Positions 1 to 12,557 of a stretch of DNA of 64,000 nucleotides are shown here, one piece after another; the stretch's first letter is position 1, and each line of letters opens with the position of its first letter. Below the pieces are notes generated by a model that had not been told where the DNA came from, did not search any database, and saw nothing but the letters and a program-made list of their open reading frames with translations. The translations under genes and the position numbers were made by a program. Source of the stretch: Dioscorea cayenensis subsp. rotundata (taxonomy: Eukaryota > Streptophyta > Magnoliopsida > Dioscoreales > Dioscoreaceae); NCBI RefSeq assembly GCF_009730915.1, contig NC_052479.1:2108001-2172000 (forward strand). Direction: 5' to 3'.

Positions 1-1210
1 TTTTAATATTAAAATTTTATTTTTTTTAAAAATCAGCAGGTCCCACTAGTTTTTTAATATTAAAATTTATTTTTTTAAAACTGAGATGGGTCCTACTTAG
101 TTTTTTTAAATTAAAAAAAGCAATTTTCTGACTAAAAAGCCCTTATCATTTCATAAAAATGTTTCTGTTAGTTTTATTTCAAACTCCCTACTTTCACTAA
201 TCCTATGAGATAAAAAAATTATGGGTAATATTCGAGTTAAAAAAATTTAAAAGATAAAAAAATTATTGTGGTTAAAAATTTTTTTATATACATTAGAATT
301 AAAAATTATCTCGATAATACATAAAAATTAAAAATTATCTCCAATATTTATGGATCTTTCATACTGATATTAGCTATGTATTTTCACGAAAAAGAGACTT
401 GGGACCAGTTTATACAGGCTCACGCTAACAAATGGATGGTTATGATCGATTTGATCCGATGAGCTCTTATGAATGGGGTGAGGTCTTTATTCTGCACCGA
501 TAATTCAGATCATCAACTCCGATAATACTCTCCACTCTCCCTAACGATTACATCTTTTACTTGTAGAGATAATTTTTTTAGGCCTCACCTAACAAATGGA
601 TGGTTATGATGAATTTGATCTAATAGCTTTCTTTGTGAATGGGGTGAGGTCTTCACTGCCACGATAATTCATCCCATCAACCCCCCAATAATACTCTCCA
701 CCTACCCTAACAATTACATCTTTGATTATTCTAATATTGGAGATAATTTTAATTTTTATGTATTATTGGAGATAATTTTTAATTTTTATGTATAAAAAAA
801 TTTTTAACCACAACAATTTTTTTATCTTTTTAAATTTTTTTAACCGAATATTACCCATAATTTTTTTATCTCATTAGGGATTAGTGAAAGTAGAGTGTGA
901 ATAAAAGCTAATTGTAAAAATTATATGAAATGATAAGGGGTTTTAGTGTAAAATTGTTTTTAATTTAAAAAAAACTAGTAGGACCCATCTCAGTTTTAAA
1001 AAAATAAATTTTAATATTAAAAAACTAGTGGGACCTGCCGATTTTTTTAAAAAAATAAAATTTTTAATATTAAAAACCAGTGGAACCCTACAACTATTAA
1101 AAAAATTTTAAAATTTAATATTAAAAAAATAAAAATGCCTAATTTGGTAAATAATTCTAAAAATACCTATTTTAGTAATTAATTTAAAAAAAAGCAATAT
1201 TTTAAAAAAA
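1..1210. mobile_element. Foldback (long-TIR) element, left end cut by window edge
   Basis: The first 400 bases and bases 715-1090 are long imperfect inverted repeats of each other. For example, the segment with GGTCCCACTAG near 40 returns as CTAGTGGGACC near 1025, and the stretch around 215-350 is mirrored at 730-860. The right arm goes on to about 1200 (AAATAGGTATTTTTAG read on the minus strand), so about 100-150 bases of the left arm probably lie outside the window. The loop holds a roughly 165-bp direct duplication (about 421-560 and 585-726, both with AACAAATGGATGGTTATGAT). Long inverted repeats without coding capacity fit a non-autonomous Mutator-like or foldback element. Target duplications cannot be tested because the left end is missing. 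Confidence 0.75.
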
Positions 1211-1952
1211 AAGCCCCATCCTCCACAACTTTTAAATATATTTTATAAAAGTAATTGTTTTTTTTTTATCCCATATATATATATATATATATATAGCCAA
1301 TTTGATTTCCCTCCTCCCTGATGAGTAACAAGTACTTCCCTCAATGGCACCATTCTTTCTCATAAACTCTTACCAAGCTTTTCAGTACAACCATTAAAAA
1401 ACTAAAGTCAATAAAGTGAGGGAAAAAAATACCAGACTTATATATATATATATATATTTCTTCAATTAAATCATAACATTGCAATAAGACAATATACATA
1501 GTTCCAAAAATTATATACATATATATTAAGTTAAAAGTAATTTTTAACAACATTTTATAAAAAAAAAATTATTTTTAGTTAAATTAATGGCACAATTCTA
1601 TACCATCAACCATCTCACCAATCTTTTTCAAAGCCATTAAATGAAGAATTAACCCTACTGCACCACCTTATTCACAAGTCACACCACCTTAGCACTGCCT
1701 CACTAGACCACTCAAACACACACTACTACACTAGATCTCTCTTAACAAAACCACATTAAATTCACTATATACCATTGCCCAAGATTTCATACTCTCATTA
1801 ATCCACCACCTTTCAACTGCCAACTACCATCTCTCACCAGCCCATCATCTCTCTTTCTCTCTCTATTATATATATATATATATAACACTAGGAACACACT
1901 CAACCCTTCATACAAAACAAGAACAAAAGAAAAGAGATAGTCAATAGAGATC
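1211..1952 (+). promoter_or_regulatory. Upstream region of the first nsLTP gene
   Basis: AT-rich DNA with TA microsatellites at about 1277-1294, 1440-1457 and 1867-1883. The last one, in CTCTATTATATATATATATA, lies about 70-85 bases before the start codon and is the best TATA-box candidate. The leader downstream is A-rich (GAACAAAAGAAAAGAGATAG). No other regulatory motif is claimed. Confidence 0.4.
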
Positions 1953-2987
1953 ATGGCAGGGATGAAGGTGAGTGTCTGCATGGTGGCGTTGATGGTGGTG
2001 TGCATGGCTGTAGGGTGGCAAAAGGGGGAAGGGGCAGTAACGTGTGGGACAGTGACTAGTTGTTTAGCGCCGTGCATGCCCTTGGCAAAGGGCACTGGAG
2101 GGTTAAGTCCGGCTTGTTGTGCTGGGGTGAAAAGGCTCAATACCTTGGCGGCAACTACTGCGGATAGGAAGACGGCGTGCGGTTGCCTGAAGACCATCGG
2201 TAATGCCCTAAAAAAGGCTAACTGGGGGGCTATTGAAGCTGTGCCGGCCAAGTGTGGTGTTAGTGTCGGTTACAAGATTAGCCCTTCCACTGACTGCTCT
2301 ACGTAAGCCTCTTATTTATTTTTATTTTTATTTTTTTTTGGCTCTTCAGAGCTTTATTTATGTTTCATCTTTGTGATTTTGTTTTTTAATTCTTGGGAAA
2401 CGCGTTTTCCTCTCTGTGATTTTGTTTTTAAATCGCTTTTCTCCCTTTTGTATTTATGTCTTTTAGTTGTTGTTTATTAGAATAGATCTTGAAAACTTAA
2501 CGTTAGCTATTTTTGATTTTATGTTTGTGTTTACAACAATTTTCGCATATAATATTGAGCGAGGAATTTTGCATGCTCAAGAAACGTTCCCCCTACATTT
2601 GGGAAACGCGTATCCCTTATGTCTTTGTTAAAATTCTTATTAGTTTTTGAACCCCCTCTATATCTGTGTGTGTGAGTGTAATTTTTGGTTTGATTTTAAT
2701 TTTAATTGTTTTTTTTTTCGGCGAGTTTCATTTATAATAACACCTAATGCAGAACTCTGCATGGTTGTCAAACGCGTTTCTCTATTTGCTCTGACTTTCT
2801 ATTCTAACCCCTTGAATAATTTTAAATTTCATATTACACTTCAAATCATCAATCCATAGACTTTGTAATGGTTTTCTTTACTATAACTTATTTTTAGCAT
2901 ATATTGTTTAAATTTATTTTCAGAGGTGATTAACAAACATTAACTAACACTAGAGATGTTTGTTTGAATGTTTACAGGGTGCACTAA
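1953..2987 (+). CDS. Type-1 non-specific lipid-transfer protein precursor (nsLTP)
   Basis: Two exons, 1953-2302 and 2978-2987 (intron 2303-2977, GT...TTTACAG), give a 119-residue precursor ending DCSTVH. Residues 1-28 form a hydrophobic signal peptide. The mature part has the eight-cysteine frame of type-1 nsLTPs (C31, C41, C55-C56, C76-x-C78, C101, C115; spacings 9, 13, 19, 1, 22, 13). It also has the TTADRK motif after the CC pair and GYKIS near the C-terminus, where a proline-tyrosine pair is usual. A ninth cysteine, C37, is extra. Proteins of this family are secreted to the apoplast, carry fatty acids and other lipids in an internal tunnel, and act in cuticle deposition and defence. The position of the intron just before the last codons is typical. 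The second copy at 10942 has the same plan, so the two are probably old tandem duplicates. Confidence 0.95.
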
Positions 2988-4380
2988 AAGGACTTGGAGA
3001 CGAGACCCTCCTGATAAGAAGGGATTCAGTATGGCGTAGTACAATATCTAGAATGAGAATAATAAGGTGACAAGTGTATTGCCATCCACCGTCTGTTGTG
3101 TGGTTGGGTGCCATATATATACATATATACTTATATATATATTTGTCGCCAGGGCTTTTATCTTTGTTTATTTTATTTTTCACTATTATGATGTCGCTTG
3201 TATGTGCCCATTACCTGTCTATTCTGGGCCTGCATTATCTATCTATCTATCTATCTATCTTTTTATTAATGGAGTTGCTTATTATATAGTTTTTCTGCTC
3301 TTTATTTATTTATATTATTATTGAGAATAATTCTAGCAATGGTGTGAGGATTATATCCAAAAGAAGGACCATTTTTGAGTTTGACTTCAGTGACAATGGT
3401 TGGCCTTGAAGCCTCATTGTTAAATATTAATATACCAGTTGATGAGGTTAATATATGATCTAGTGAGCAATTTAAATTAATTGATGAGTTTTTATGGCTA
3501 TTTGCAGAAGGCAAGATATTTATTTAATCAAATTTAAAGGAAATATGGAATTTATATATTATGTTGAAATGATATTTTAGTTTTTCTTTGTATGTTCCTA
3601 AAAAAATGTATGTATTTACATGTGCATTTTCCAATAAGATTAAATATTATGAATATTTCCTAAAATTTAATTTATACACATGTATTGCTTCACATAAACT
3701 ATTAGAAGACAGACTATGAATAATAATTTTTTGAATGATGATATATTAAAATATTAATGCATTGTTCATCAGAAATTTTTAGGATGTAATGATTAATAAA
3801 TAAAATAAATCCAGTTTTTCTTAAAAATATGTTACAAAAATATTAAATTATATGTACATACACCCAAAATGTTTTGATCATGCAATATTTGATGAGATCT
3901 TGTAATGAAGATTGTGGGATACACGGATAATTAAAAAAAAAAAAATCAAATTTTGAAGGCACATCATTTTTGAATAATTCGGTTAAACAAAATCCATCAT
4001 ATTATTATTGATTTTTTTTTCGTGCCGAACTCTTGCTTATTTTGTTGATGAATTCAAACTTTCACTCATATGGGTTAAAGGCATAAATTTGTTAATGTGT
4101 TAACTGCGTCTTTCTTCATTCACATGGTTTGTCCGGTATCATAATTAAAAAAACAAAATTAAATAAAATAAAAGCAACAACAAAATCCATCTTTTCCAAA
4201 TAATCCTTTAATCAATTTTTCTAAAATCTTTTCCAACATATAAGATTTTTTTATTTATTTTACAAAAATTTGTCTCACTATTTCCTTTTAACAGTTTCAC
4301 TCACTTGTGAACGGGGAAATTGGAAGAATGAACCATCATCTAAAAGTTAAATTAAGAAAGCTTTATACGTAAAATTCTAT
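2988..4380. other. Intergenic, 3' flank of first nsLTP; microsatellite
   Basis: AT-rich DNA with no supported gene. It contains a short TCTA tetranucleotide run at about 3237-3258 and TA-rich stretches near 3112-3142. Short ORFs here are low-complexity and not conserved-looking. Confidence 0.5.
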
Positions 4381-4479
4381 CCTAGTTTTTTTTATTGACA
4401 TAAGTTTTATGTTCAAATTATAAAGTTATTTTAGGTCGGTGGTTTTTACATCATTTTTTTTATATGTTAGTCCGGTGGG

Positions 4480-5480
4480 ATGTATGTGTGTAGGTTTATC
4501 ACTTAATCACTTATGTAAGAGAAATGAGACACACAAAGAGTTCGGCACAACTTGCCTATATCTTGGGGGCCGAACCCAGATATCAATAATCCATTAAAAG
4601 AGGTGAAAAACAATGAGTACAACTCTCACACTCATTCTCACAAAGATAAAGAATAGTGTTCTCTAGATTACTAATGCCTACTTTCACTCACCCTTACTCA
4701 AGAGACTCTCTCCGGTGATTCACTCTAAATTTCAGAGCATGATTTCTTATATAGATGCCCCAACGTCCTAAATGTAACATTTCCTCTTTTAGAATTTCTG
4801 TGACTTCCTAATTTAGACACCTTCCTAATTTAGACGTTGTAACTTTTGTTGTAATCGAGCTTGTAACACGGCCTACCTACTGATCATGACTGAAATCTAG
4901 CTTCCGTTGCAACATACCCTTGCGACGCCCCAAGTCTTCCCGACTGTGCCAATCCAAGTCGATGCAGTCAACTCCTCTTGAGCACTCATTGCCAGCAACT
5001 AGCTTGCCTTATCACACCATATTAGTAAGTCCCTCTCTGAGGAAGCGCATTTCCATCTCACTAAAGATGGTCTTCAAAGATCTTTAAAATATTCTTTCCA
5101 AACTTGATCTCCATTTATCCAAGTTTGGTCTTCACAATCTTCAAACTTGATCTTCATTCATCCGAGTTTGGTCTTTAATATCTTATTACTAAACTTGATC
5201 TTCATGCATCCGTGTTTGGTCTTTAATATCTTATTACTAAACTTGATCTTCTTTCATCCAAGTTTAGCTCTTCAATATCTTCTAAGAATCTGTACATGGT
5301 TTTTTGAGAGATCATCCAAATATAGCGCCAACCATAATTTTCTAGTGTTCAAGCCACATCAACATCTTTTGCGAAGTCATCTTGCCATGTTACTAGGCTT
5401 GCCATGTCACTTTGATTTGCCACGATATCATTGTTGCCACGCTATCTTAATTTGGTATGAAATAATGCTAATTATATAAC
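4480..5480 (-). mobile_element. Copia-like LTR remnant, reverse orientation (family copy 1)
   Basis: Read on the minus strand, this stretch follows the same order of motifs as the solo LTR at 30049-31218: repeated short modules about a drought-of-GC 'AAGATCAAGTTTGG' theme (minus strand of the CAAACTTGATCTTC repeats at 5140-5270), then a GC-richer block with GTCGGGAAGACTTGG (minus strand of 4931-4946), then a terminal block with many GAGTG words. The ends have decayed, so TG...CA termini and target duplications are not visible. It is interpreted as an old solo or truncated LTR. The short ORF at 5147-5479 arises from the repeated CTTGATCTTC modules and is not a gene. Confidence 0.55.
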
Positions 5481-5489
5481 TCCAGCTCT

Positions 5490-6650
5490 ACCAGTAATAT
5501 AATATGGAATTTGACTCAAAATTGTTCGGGTTGGGCCTTTCCTTTGATAAAAATAACATAATTTTCATAATAAAACAATCTTTCCTCAAAATAAAAGGGA
5601 GTGGGCAAGGATGTGGTAGTAGTGTTTTTCATTCTAAGAAAAATGATATGATTTTTAATTATTCACTAAAATATTAAAATAATCTTAAAAATATAATTTA
5701 TAAGTATTTTTAATATTAGAGCGCGCACACACATATAAAAATACTAATAATTTATAATATATAATTTATTAGTATTTTTAACATTTTTTTATCAAATTGA
5801 AATTAATCAAACCAATTGAAACAAAAAGTTAACCGCAAAATATTCTTCTGTTTAGTTTTCTAATACTACTTAAATTATTTTGTTTCTTTTTTTTTTCAAT
5901 GTTCTCCTAAAATCACATTACTATTTGATTCAATACTTGTGATGCATCTAAAGTACCAATTGCAGTATAGAAATGACCTGTAAAAAATTTCCTCCCCTCA
6001 AAAATCCTTTTCAAAATAAATTTGATTTTTTGATTTTATTATACCTTAATTTTAATTATGAAATACATCTAAGGTACCAATTAGTTGGAGGTAACCCTTA
6101 ACCTTTTTTAAACACTTGTGATGTATTTTTTCTGTCTTATTATAATTGTTCATTTCTAAAAATTTTTTATATTCTAAATTATTCATTGATATATTTCATT
6201 ATTAGGAGTTGTAGAAAAAAATAGAGAAAATAGAAAAAATAAACTAAATATTTATAGAATTTTTCATTATAATTACTTTGTTTTAATTTTTATGAAACGA
6301 TTAAAATAAACATTTATAATAAAACGGTTAAATGGACATTTATAATGACAGAGAGTACTGCAAACATCATTATTATTGTATTCAATACAACTATTTCACT
6401 TCCAGCATTGACACAAAATTTGTTTATAGGACAGTGATGCAACTGCTACTGCTGTAACTAGTTTTTTATTTCATGCAATAAAAATGCATTGAATGGAGAC
6501 CAACCCTTTTGAACTAACCTTTGCAGCTATTTGTAAATAACAAAAGATGGATTACTCAGCATTGACTACAACATTTATGATCCATTAAACTCTTTGCATC
6601 ACACAGCTAAATGTAACTATCAACAACCACTTGCTAATTTCTGTCTTTTC
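5490..6650. other. AT-rich intergenic DNA
   Basis: No gene, RNA or clear repeat is supported. Poly-A/T tracts dominate, and there is a short CA/TA run near 5722-5740. Confidence 0.5.
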
Positions 6651-6654
6651 ATAA

Positions 6655-8330
6655 CATTAATTAAAATATTAAATGCAAATTAAGAGTTGGTTATGTTGTA
6701 TGAATACATTTATACTTCATTTGTATTTTTTCACTTATCACATTTATCTAATTTACACTGATTAAAAAAAATTAATTAAAATCAGTTGATTACATATAAT
6801 TATAAAAAAAATTATTACTTTCTAAAACTATCTCTATTTAAAACTCCACTAAATTGAGTATATACTTTAATACTTTTGATTATAATTTATTGAAAATCAT
6901 ACAGGTACATTAAATTAAAAGATAAGTTTCAAAAAATTTATTTAATGCTGCACAAAATTTATAATATAATAAGTAAAACAGAACAAATAAGAGCTCCAAA
7001 ATATAACAAATAAAAAAAATAGAGGGAGTACATCAGACAAACAAGAAGAGAAAGGTCTAGTGTGTTTTTTTAAAATATTTTTAAAATATTTATGATAATA
7101 ATATCATTTGAATTGCATGATTAATAATCAGAGCTCATCTCCCCTGGTTCTGGAACCAGGGAATACTCTGGTTCCAACCTATTAAAACTTGACATGTGTC
7201 CTTAATCACAATAGAAAAAATATAATAACATCACATGGGACACGTGTCAGAATATGATAGGCTGGAACTAGTGAAATCTCTGGTTTCAGAACCAGGGGAG
7301 ATGAACTCTAATAATTACCATTACAACTTGAAACTACAGTGAAATTAAAATTTATAATTTTTTTTAATAGATCATTATCTAAAAAATTAACTAAAATTGA
7401 AATAAATTTTTAATGATAAAATTGTGAACCGAAATATTTAATTTTAATATATAATATTAATTAAAATATTAAATGCAAATTAAGAGCGGCTATATATGTT
7501 GTATATATTAGATAAGCCAGGAGAGAAAGGTACAGTGTGATTTTCAAAAATATTTTGAAAATGTTTTTGGTACAAGTATCATCTCAATTACATAATTAAT
7601 AAATGCGATTGCAACTTGAAATGACAGTGAAATTGAAATTTGTTATTTTTTTTTAATACATCATCATTCAAAATGCTAACTAAAATTAAAATAAAATTTT
7701 AATGACAAAATTATGAATCACAATATTTAGTTTTAATTTATCACATTAATTAAATACCAAATGCAAATTAAGAGTGGACTATGTTTTATACATTAGATAA
7801 ACAAGGAGAGAAAGATAGTGTGGTTTTCAAAAAATATTTTAAAAATGTTTATGATACAAGTATCATAGTATAACTAAATTGCATAATTAATAAGCACCGC
7901 AATCTGAAATTATAGTGAAATTAAAATTTATTATTTTTTTTAAAATAGATCATCATCTAAAATGCTAATTAAAATTGAAATAAATTTTTAATGACAAAAT
8001 TATGACCCACAATATTTAGTTTTAATATATAATATTAATTAAAATATTAAATGCAAATTAAGAGTCGGCTATGTTTTATACATTAGATAAGTAAGGAGAG
8101 AAAAGTGTAGTGTGATTTTCAAAATTTTTTTGAACATGTTTATGATACAAGTATCATTTGAATTGCATAATTAATAGTAGAGATTGCAAACTGAAATGAC
8201 AGTCAAATCGAAATATGTTATTTTTTTAAATAGATCATTATGAAAATGCTGACTAAAATTGAAATAAATTTTTTAGTGAAAAATTGTGAACCACAATATT
8301 TAGTTTTAATATAAATTTAAATTAATATAT
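6655..8330. repeat. Tandem repeat of about 290 bp, four copies, first one interrupted
   Basis: The marker word AAATGCAAATTAAGAG recurs at about 6671, 7471, 7760 and 8050. The last three are spaced 289-290 bases apart, and each unit goes on through TTAGATAAGC..GGAGAGAAAG, a TTTTCAAAAATATTTT block, GTACAAGTATCAT and AATTGCATAATTAATA. The first-to-second distance is about 800 bases because the first unit carries extra sequence (about 6700-7020) and a 180-bp MITE at 7130-7309. Divergence between units is low to moderate, so the array is fairly old. Confidence 0.8.
7130..7309. mobile_element. Small MITE inserted in the 290-bp array
   Basis: The termini are inverted repeats: AGAGCTCATCTCCCCTGG at the left, and the reverse complement of the right end reads AGAGTTCATCTCCCCTGG. 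The similarity runs on inward, including the paired words ACATGTGTCC and GACACGTGTC. Flanks are AATAATC (left) and AATAATT (right), a likely 7-bp target duplication with one change. The sister units of the 290-bp array have simple AATTAATAA-type sequence at this point, so they serve as empty sites. There is no coding capacity. Confidence 0.85.
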
Positions 8331-8910
8331 CCTTAGTTTAATGTACACAAAGAATCAAATTAAGATTGAATTAAGAATTGATCATTAACCGTACGTCCTC
8401 ACCGGTGACATGGGATTTAGATTACAAGCATGTACTTACAATGAGAAATATGTTACTACCATTTTCTCTAGTGAAACTCAAATCCAAGATCTCTTAAATA
8501 TCTAGAAATAACTTTTTGCAATGGGGTCAATATTACTAGGCTATGAACTCTTAGTCAAATTAACATAACTCATACAATATAATGAATTGTCATAAAAGCA
8601 ATTTTTTTTTAAATCTGAAAAATGCAAAGAGAATTTTGATATGAAAATTTAAACAATATATACATGAATATATCGTTTTTAACTTCTAAAATTATTTTAG
8701 GTTCACAATTTTTGTAAAAAGTATTTAACTACATATTTTTCTGCAATTATATTTTATATTAATTAATCTAATACAATCAAATTGTCTGGTGAATATTTAT
8801 TTTTTATATATTGATGTGGAAGTATGTCTCACTTTGGGATCAAAAGATATTTTGGAAATTTATGGTGGTCAACAATTTTTTTTTTCTTAAATGGTTCATT
8901 ACCTTCTTGT
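8331..8910. other. AT-rich intergenic DNA
   Basis: No gene or structured repeat can be supported here. Confidence 0.45.
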
Positions 8911-8919
8911 GTGTTTTTA

Positions 8920-9150
8920 TTTTGGTCACTATCTTTCGAAAGTTACGATTTAGTTCCCTACTTTTAATTTTTGTTATAATTTGGTCACCCAAATATACGC
9001 CATTAACGACGATCTCACGTAATATATATATGTCAACTTAGAGAAAAGATGTGCCATGTAGTATATCACATGTAATCGCTGTTAATGGTGTATGCTTGGG
9101 TGATCAAATTGTAATAGATACTATAGGTAGGGGACCATCTAGATTGTTTA
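8920..9150. mobile_element. Foldback MITE
   Basis: The arm at about 8971-9010 (TTTGGTCACCCAAATATACG then CCATTAACG) is mirrored at 9078-9116 (CTGTTAATGGTGTATGCTTG then GGTGATCAAATTG). Weaker pairing extends outward between TTTAGTTCCCTACTT (about 8949) and AGGTAGGGGACC (about 9125). This is a short palindromic element around a centre near 9040. ORFs crossing it are accidental. Confidence 0.7.
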
Positions 9151-9564
9151 TTATTTTATTTTTTTTTGACAAAAATAGCAAACTCCATTCTATAAGGGGT
9201 TGTGGAGAGATAAACATACAAATAGTGTATCAATTACGATGGTTTATCTATCCAGAGATTTATTATCTCCGTCAAGACTCACATGGTGCAGATAAGTCCT
9301 ACTATGTTATTGATCGAAGATTTTTAAAAATCAAACCAAGCTAATAAATCTAACCCCCTATCATGTAATTCAGGAGACCCAATAAACAATGAACAACTAT
9401 AATGTTTTTATAGTATTTTATAGTGCTGCAACAATATTATTGACCCAAAAATTCTATTTTGGATTTGTCTATTTACCATTCACATAACAATAGGCACTGC
9501 AGTTGTTGTGGTGGTTAACTCTAGAAAGTACACCTCCAACTAGGTGGAGTTAAGAAGTAGGCGC
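9151..9564. other. Intergenic DNA without recognised content
   Basis: Nothing beyond short accidental ORFs is seen. Confidence 0.4.
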
Positions 9565-9567
9565 TTA

Positions 9568-10189
9568 GGCTTTGCTTGGATGAGGTCATGAAGAAGGGGT
9601 TCATAAAAGAGAGTAGAGTAAGGTAAAGTAAGACAAATGGAGTTTGTAAGTCATACTTTATTTGGGGCTAAGGTAAGGTAAACGGAGGTTATCAAACTTT
9701 CTAATGTTTGGATTGAAGGTAATAAACGGTAAGGTTTTATGTCAAATTACTAAAATGGACCTTCATTAAGTTATTGTAATAACAACACTAATACTAATAC
9801 TAATACTAATGTGAATACTAATATACTAATAGTAATACTAAAATACTAATAATAATAATACTAATACTAATATTAATATAGAAATATGAATACTAATATA
9901 ATAATAATAATAATAATAATAATATGAGTACAAATATACTAACACTAATGATAATGATAATACATAGATGTAATTGTTTTGAAAGGTTGAGGGTGTTTTA
10001 ATCAAGATGAAAATCAAAACCTCTTCAACCCCTAATTTAGAGGGTTGAGAAAATAGGTTAAATTGAGGTTTCTCAACCCTTCATTTAACCGCCTCAAACC
10101 TTACCCTTTAGATAACCCTTGATCCAAACAAAGATTGGACCATAACCCTACCTTACAATGCCCTCACTAACCCCCTCCCAAGCAAGCCC
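9568..10189. mobile_element. Tourist-like (PIF/Harbinger) non-autonomous element
   Basis: The left end reads GGCTTTGCTTGG and the reverse complement of the right end reads GGGCTTGCTTGG. Both are flanked by TTA (9565-9567 and 10190-10192), the 3-bp target duplication typical of the PIF/Harbinger superfamily. Inner arms also pair (GGTAAGGT-type words near 9620-9670 against ACCTTACC words near 10100-10160). The centre holds a degenerate run of ACTAAT/AATACTAAT units (about 9785-9950). No transposase is present. Confidence 0.85.
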
Positions 10190-10192
10190 TTA

Positions 10193-10592
10193 GAGGGAAT
10201 TGAATTCTCGAGATTACTTTCTTCGGTTGAAGATTTTCTTTTTTTATATTTGTGTCTCGTGGTAGGGTTTATTGTCCAAGTTTAGCATGTATTCTCATAT
10301 GATGATCATCCACGCATTTGATGATGAAGGGCACAGATTGTGTCTCCTATTCAGCATAGGTGGATATTTTTTTGATGTATCATCATAAATAAATGTTTTT
10401 AAACAATAGAAAAATCAATCTAAATAAATAAATGGTGTCAAAAAAAAAAAAAATCCTCTTTTTATCAAAATTTCATGTTTTGTTTTGTGCCCACTTGAAG
10501 TATGAATGCTTTAAAAAATAACTTATTTTATATTTTTAAAAAATATACATCTGTTTTAAATGTATTTGAACATCTAGTTAAAGGAAACAAGC

Positions 10593-10657
<65 letters not shown>

Positions 10658-10941
10658 CTTTTGTGTCCTTTCCAAGACCTATCATCATTTCGGGTGTTTG
10701 AAAAGTATTTCTAAAACCTTTAATCGATTTAATTTTTACTTATTTAAACACAAAACTATAATAAGAAGAAAAATAAAAGCTAAATTCAAATTATTTACAA
10801 TTTTTTTCTTTAAAAAAAAAAAAACATTTGTTTTAAAAACCTACCCTACTTCACAACCACCACTTTTGATCATCTCATCTATACAATAAATGTAGCAACA
10901 CAAATAGCTCATCAAACTCACACACCAGTGACAAAATCAGC
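10193..10941 (+). promoter_or_regulatory. Upstream region of the second nsLTP gene, with AAT microsatellite
   Basis: Holds an AAT trinucleotide run of about 60 bases (10592-10653). TATACAATAA, about 60 bases before the start codon, is the only TATA-like word in a suitable place. No other motif is claimed. Confidence 0.4.
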
Positions 10942-12167
10942 ATGGCTACCATCAAACCAAAGTTATCAATCTATCTTATGCTAATTGCCCTCATTCTTGC
11001 ATATGATCTATGTCCTTTATCAGCATTGACATGCACTAACGTGCAACAATCACTTCAACCATGTATTCGCTACGTGAAGGGGATCGGTATCTTGACGGCT
11101 CCGTGCTGTGCCGGCGTTCGGCAACTTAATAATGTGGCGAAAACCACGGCGGACCGCCGACTTGTTTGCGGTTGTCTCAAAAAATTCTACTCCATGATCC
11201 ATGGTTTCAAGCCCAGCCTCATTCCCGGCATTCCGGGAATGTGTCGTGTTAAACTACCGTATTCAATTAGTGCCAATATGGATTGTTCCAGGTATACATA
11301 ATGCATGTAACTTCTTGTTTTTGTTCTTGTTCTTGTGCTTGTGAGCTGTAAATATATTTATATTTTTGGTTTTATTTTTATTTTTGAAATGTTCCATATA
11401 AATTATGGACTTTAATTTTGTATTCTTATTTGCAATTGATATCCGTTTGAATTAGTAAAGTAGAAAAGGACAATCACACAGGTTGAGAAAAATAATATTT
11501 TAGATTTAAAATTAAGTATTTATTGCAAAATGTATGTATACTTTATTCCCTTCCATGAGTAAAGATTGAGAGTTAGAATTTTTTATTTATTTATTTATTT
11601 ATTTATTTTTTTTTATAAAATAGACATGCTATGTTAGCTGTTAAGAGTTTGCCCAGATAAAAGATTAATATTTTAATCCATATGTACCATCATCTTACGT
11701 GAGTTAAAATTTGAATTTGTCCTTTTGGCAAAGACATGAATACTCTGCGCGGAGAACCCAATACCAATAGATTAAAAAATTATTGGCTCGAGAGTTAGAA
11801 TTTTACTAGTAGTTTATCCACAATTCTTTCAATTTATTTATATATGTTTTATTTAGTAAAGATTGTATGACAAACTAAAAATATTAATAAATGATGAATA
11901 TATATGAGACCCGTCTTCTGTGAACGTCCATAAAATTTTTTTTTTCTCAACCAAATAATTCAGTACAACTCTTTAGTACTGTTACTTGTTACTACTATCC
12001 AATCTTACTCCACGCTCCTCTCTTCTATTTTCTCTTTTATACTTTTCATTCTCTGTGGATGGTCTCCAAACGTCCACTGAAAGCGTATGACCTATATATA
12101 TATATATATATATATCTATGAATCTAATATCTCATTTGGTGTGTCAAATGTTTGCAGGATAGGCTAA
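10942..12167 (+). CDS. Type-1 non-specific lipid-transfer protein precursor (nsLTP), second copy
   Basis: Exons 10942-11291 and 12158-12167 (intron 11292-12157, GT...TTTGCAG) encode 119 residues ending DCSRIG. The exon sizes (350 and 10 nt) equal those of the gene at 1953. The signal peptide covers residues 1-28. Cysteines 31, 41, 55, 56, 76, 78, 101 and 115 give the exact type-1 spacing, with TTADRR after the CC pair and LPYSIS before the last cysteine. Unlike its neighbour it has only the eight canonical cysteines in the mature protein. The sequence is quite diverged from the first copy outside the motifs, so it may differ in ligand or expression. The intron holds a TA microsatellite near 12094-12114. 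An AATAAA signal lies near 12371. Confidence 0.95.
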
Positions 12168-12493
12168 GCCGGAGTTCCTGATATTTTATAGATCTATTTT
12201 GTGTGATAAAAAACCATTGAACTTGGTGTGTGTATTTATGTACATGTTGCAAGTCAAAGTGAATGATTTTATTCTTCACATTACTGTTTGAAAATGTTTA
12301 TCATATTGAGTAGCATAACATGCTACTTGAGGTTTTATTTATTGCCAGTGTGTCTGTAACTGTCTTCTCTTTAATAAATGGTGGATATACTTTTAAATTT
12401 TAATTAATTTCCTTATGGTCTGTTCTTTGTTGATAAATAGAATTTCCTGATCTCTCAAATTTATAAAAATTTTTACCATAAAGCAATATCTTT

Positions 12494-12557
<64 letters not shown>

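Noticed and set aside
1787..2251. 154-aa ORF antisense to the first nsLTP gene
   Set aside because: It mirrors the conserved lipid-transfer gene, runs out into CT and TA repeats and shows no domain.
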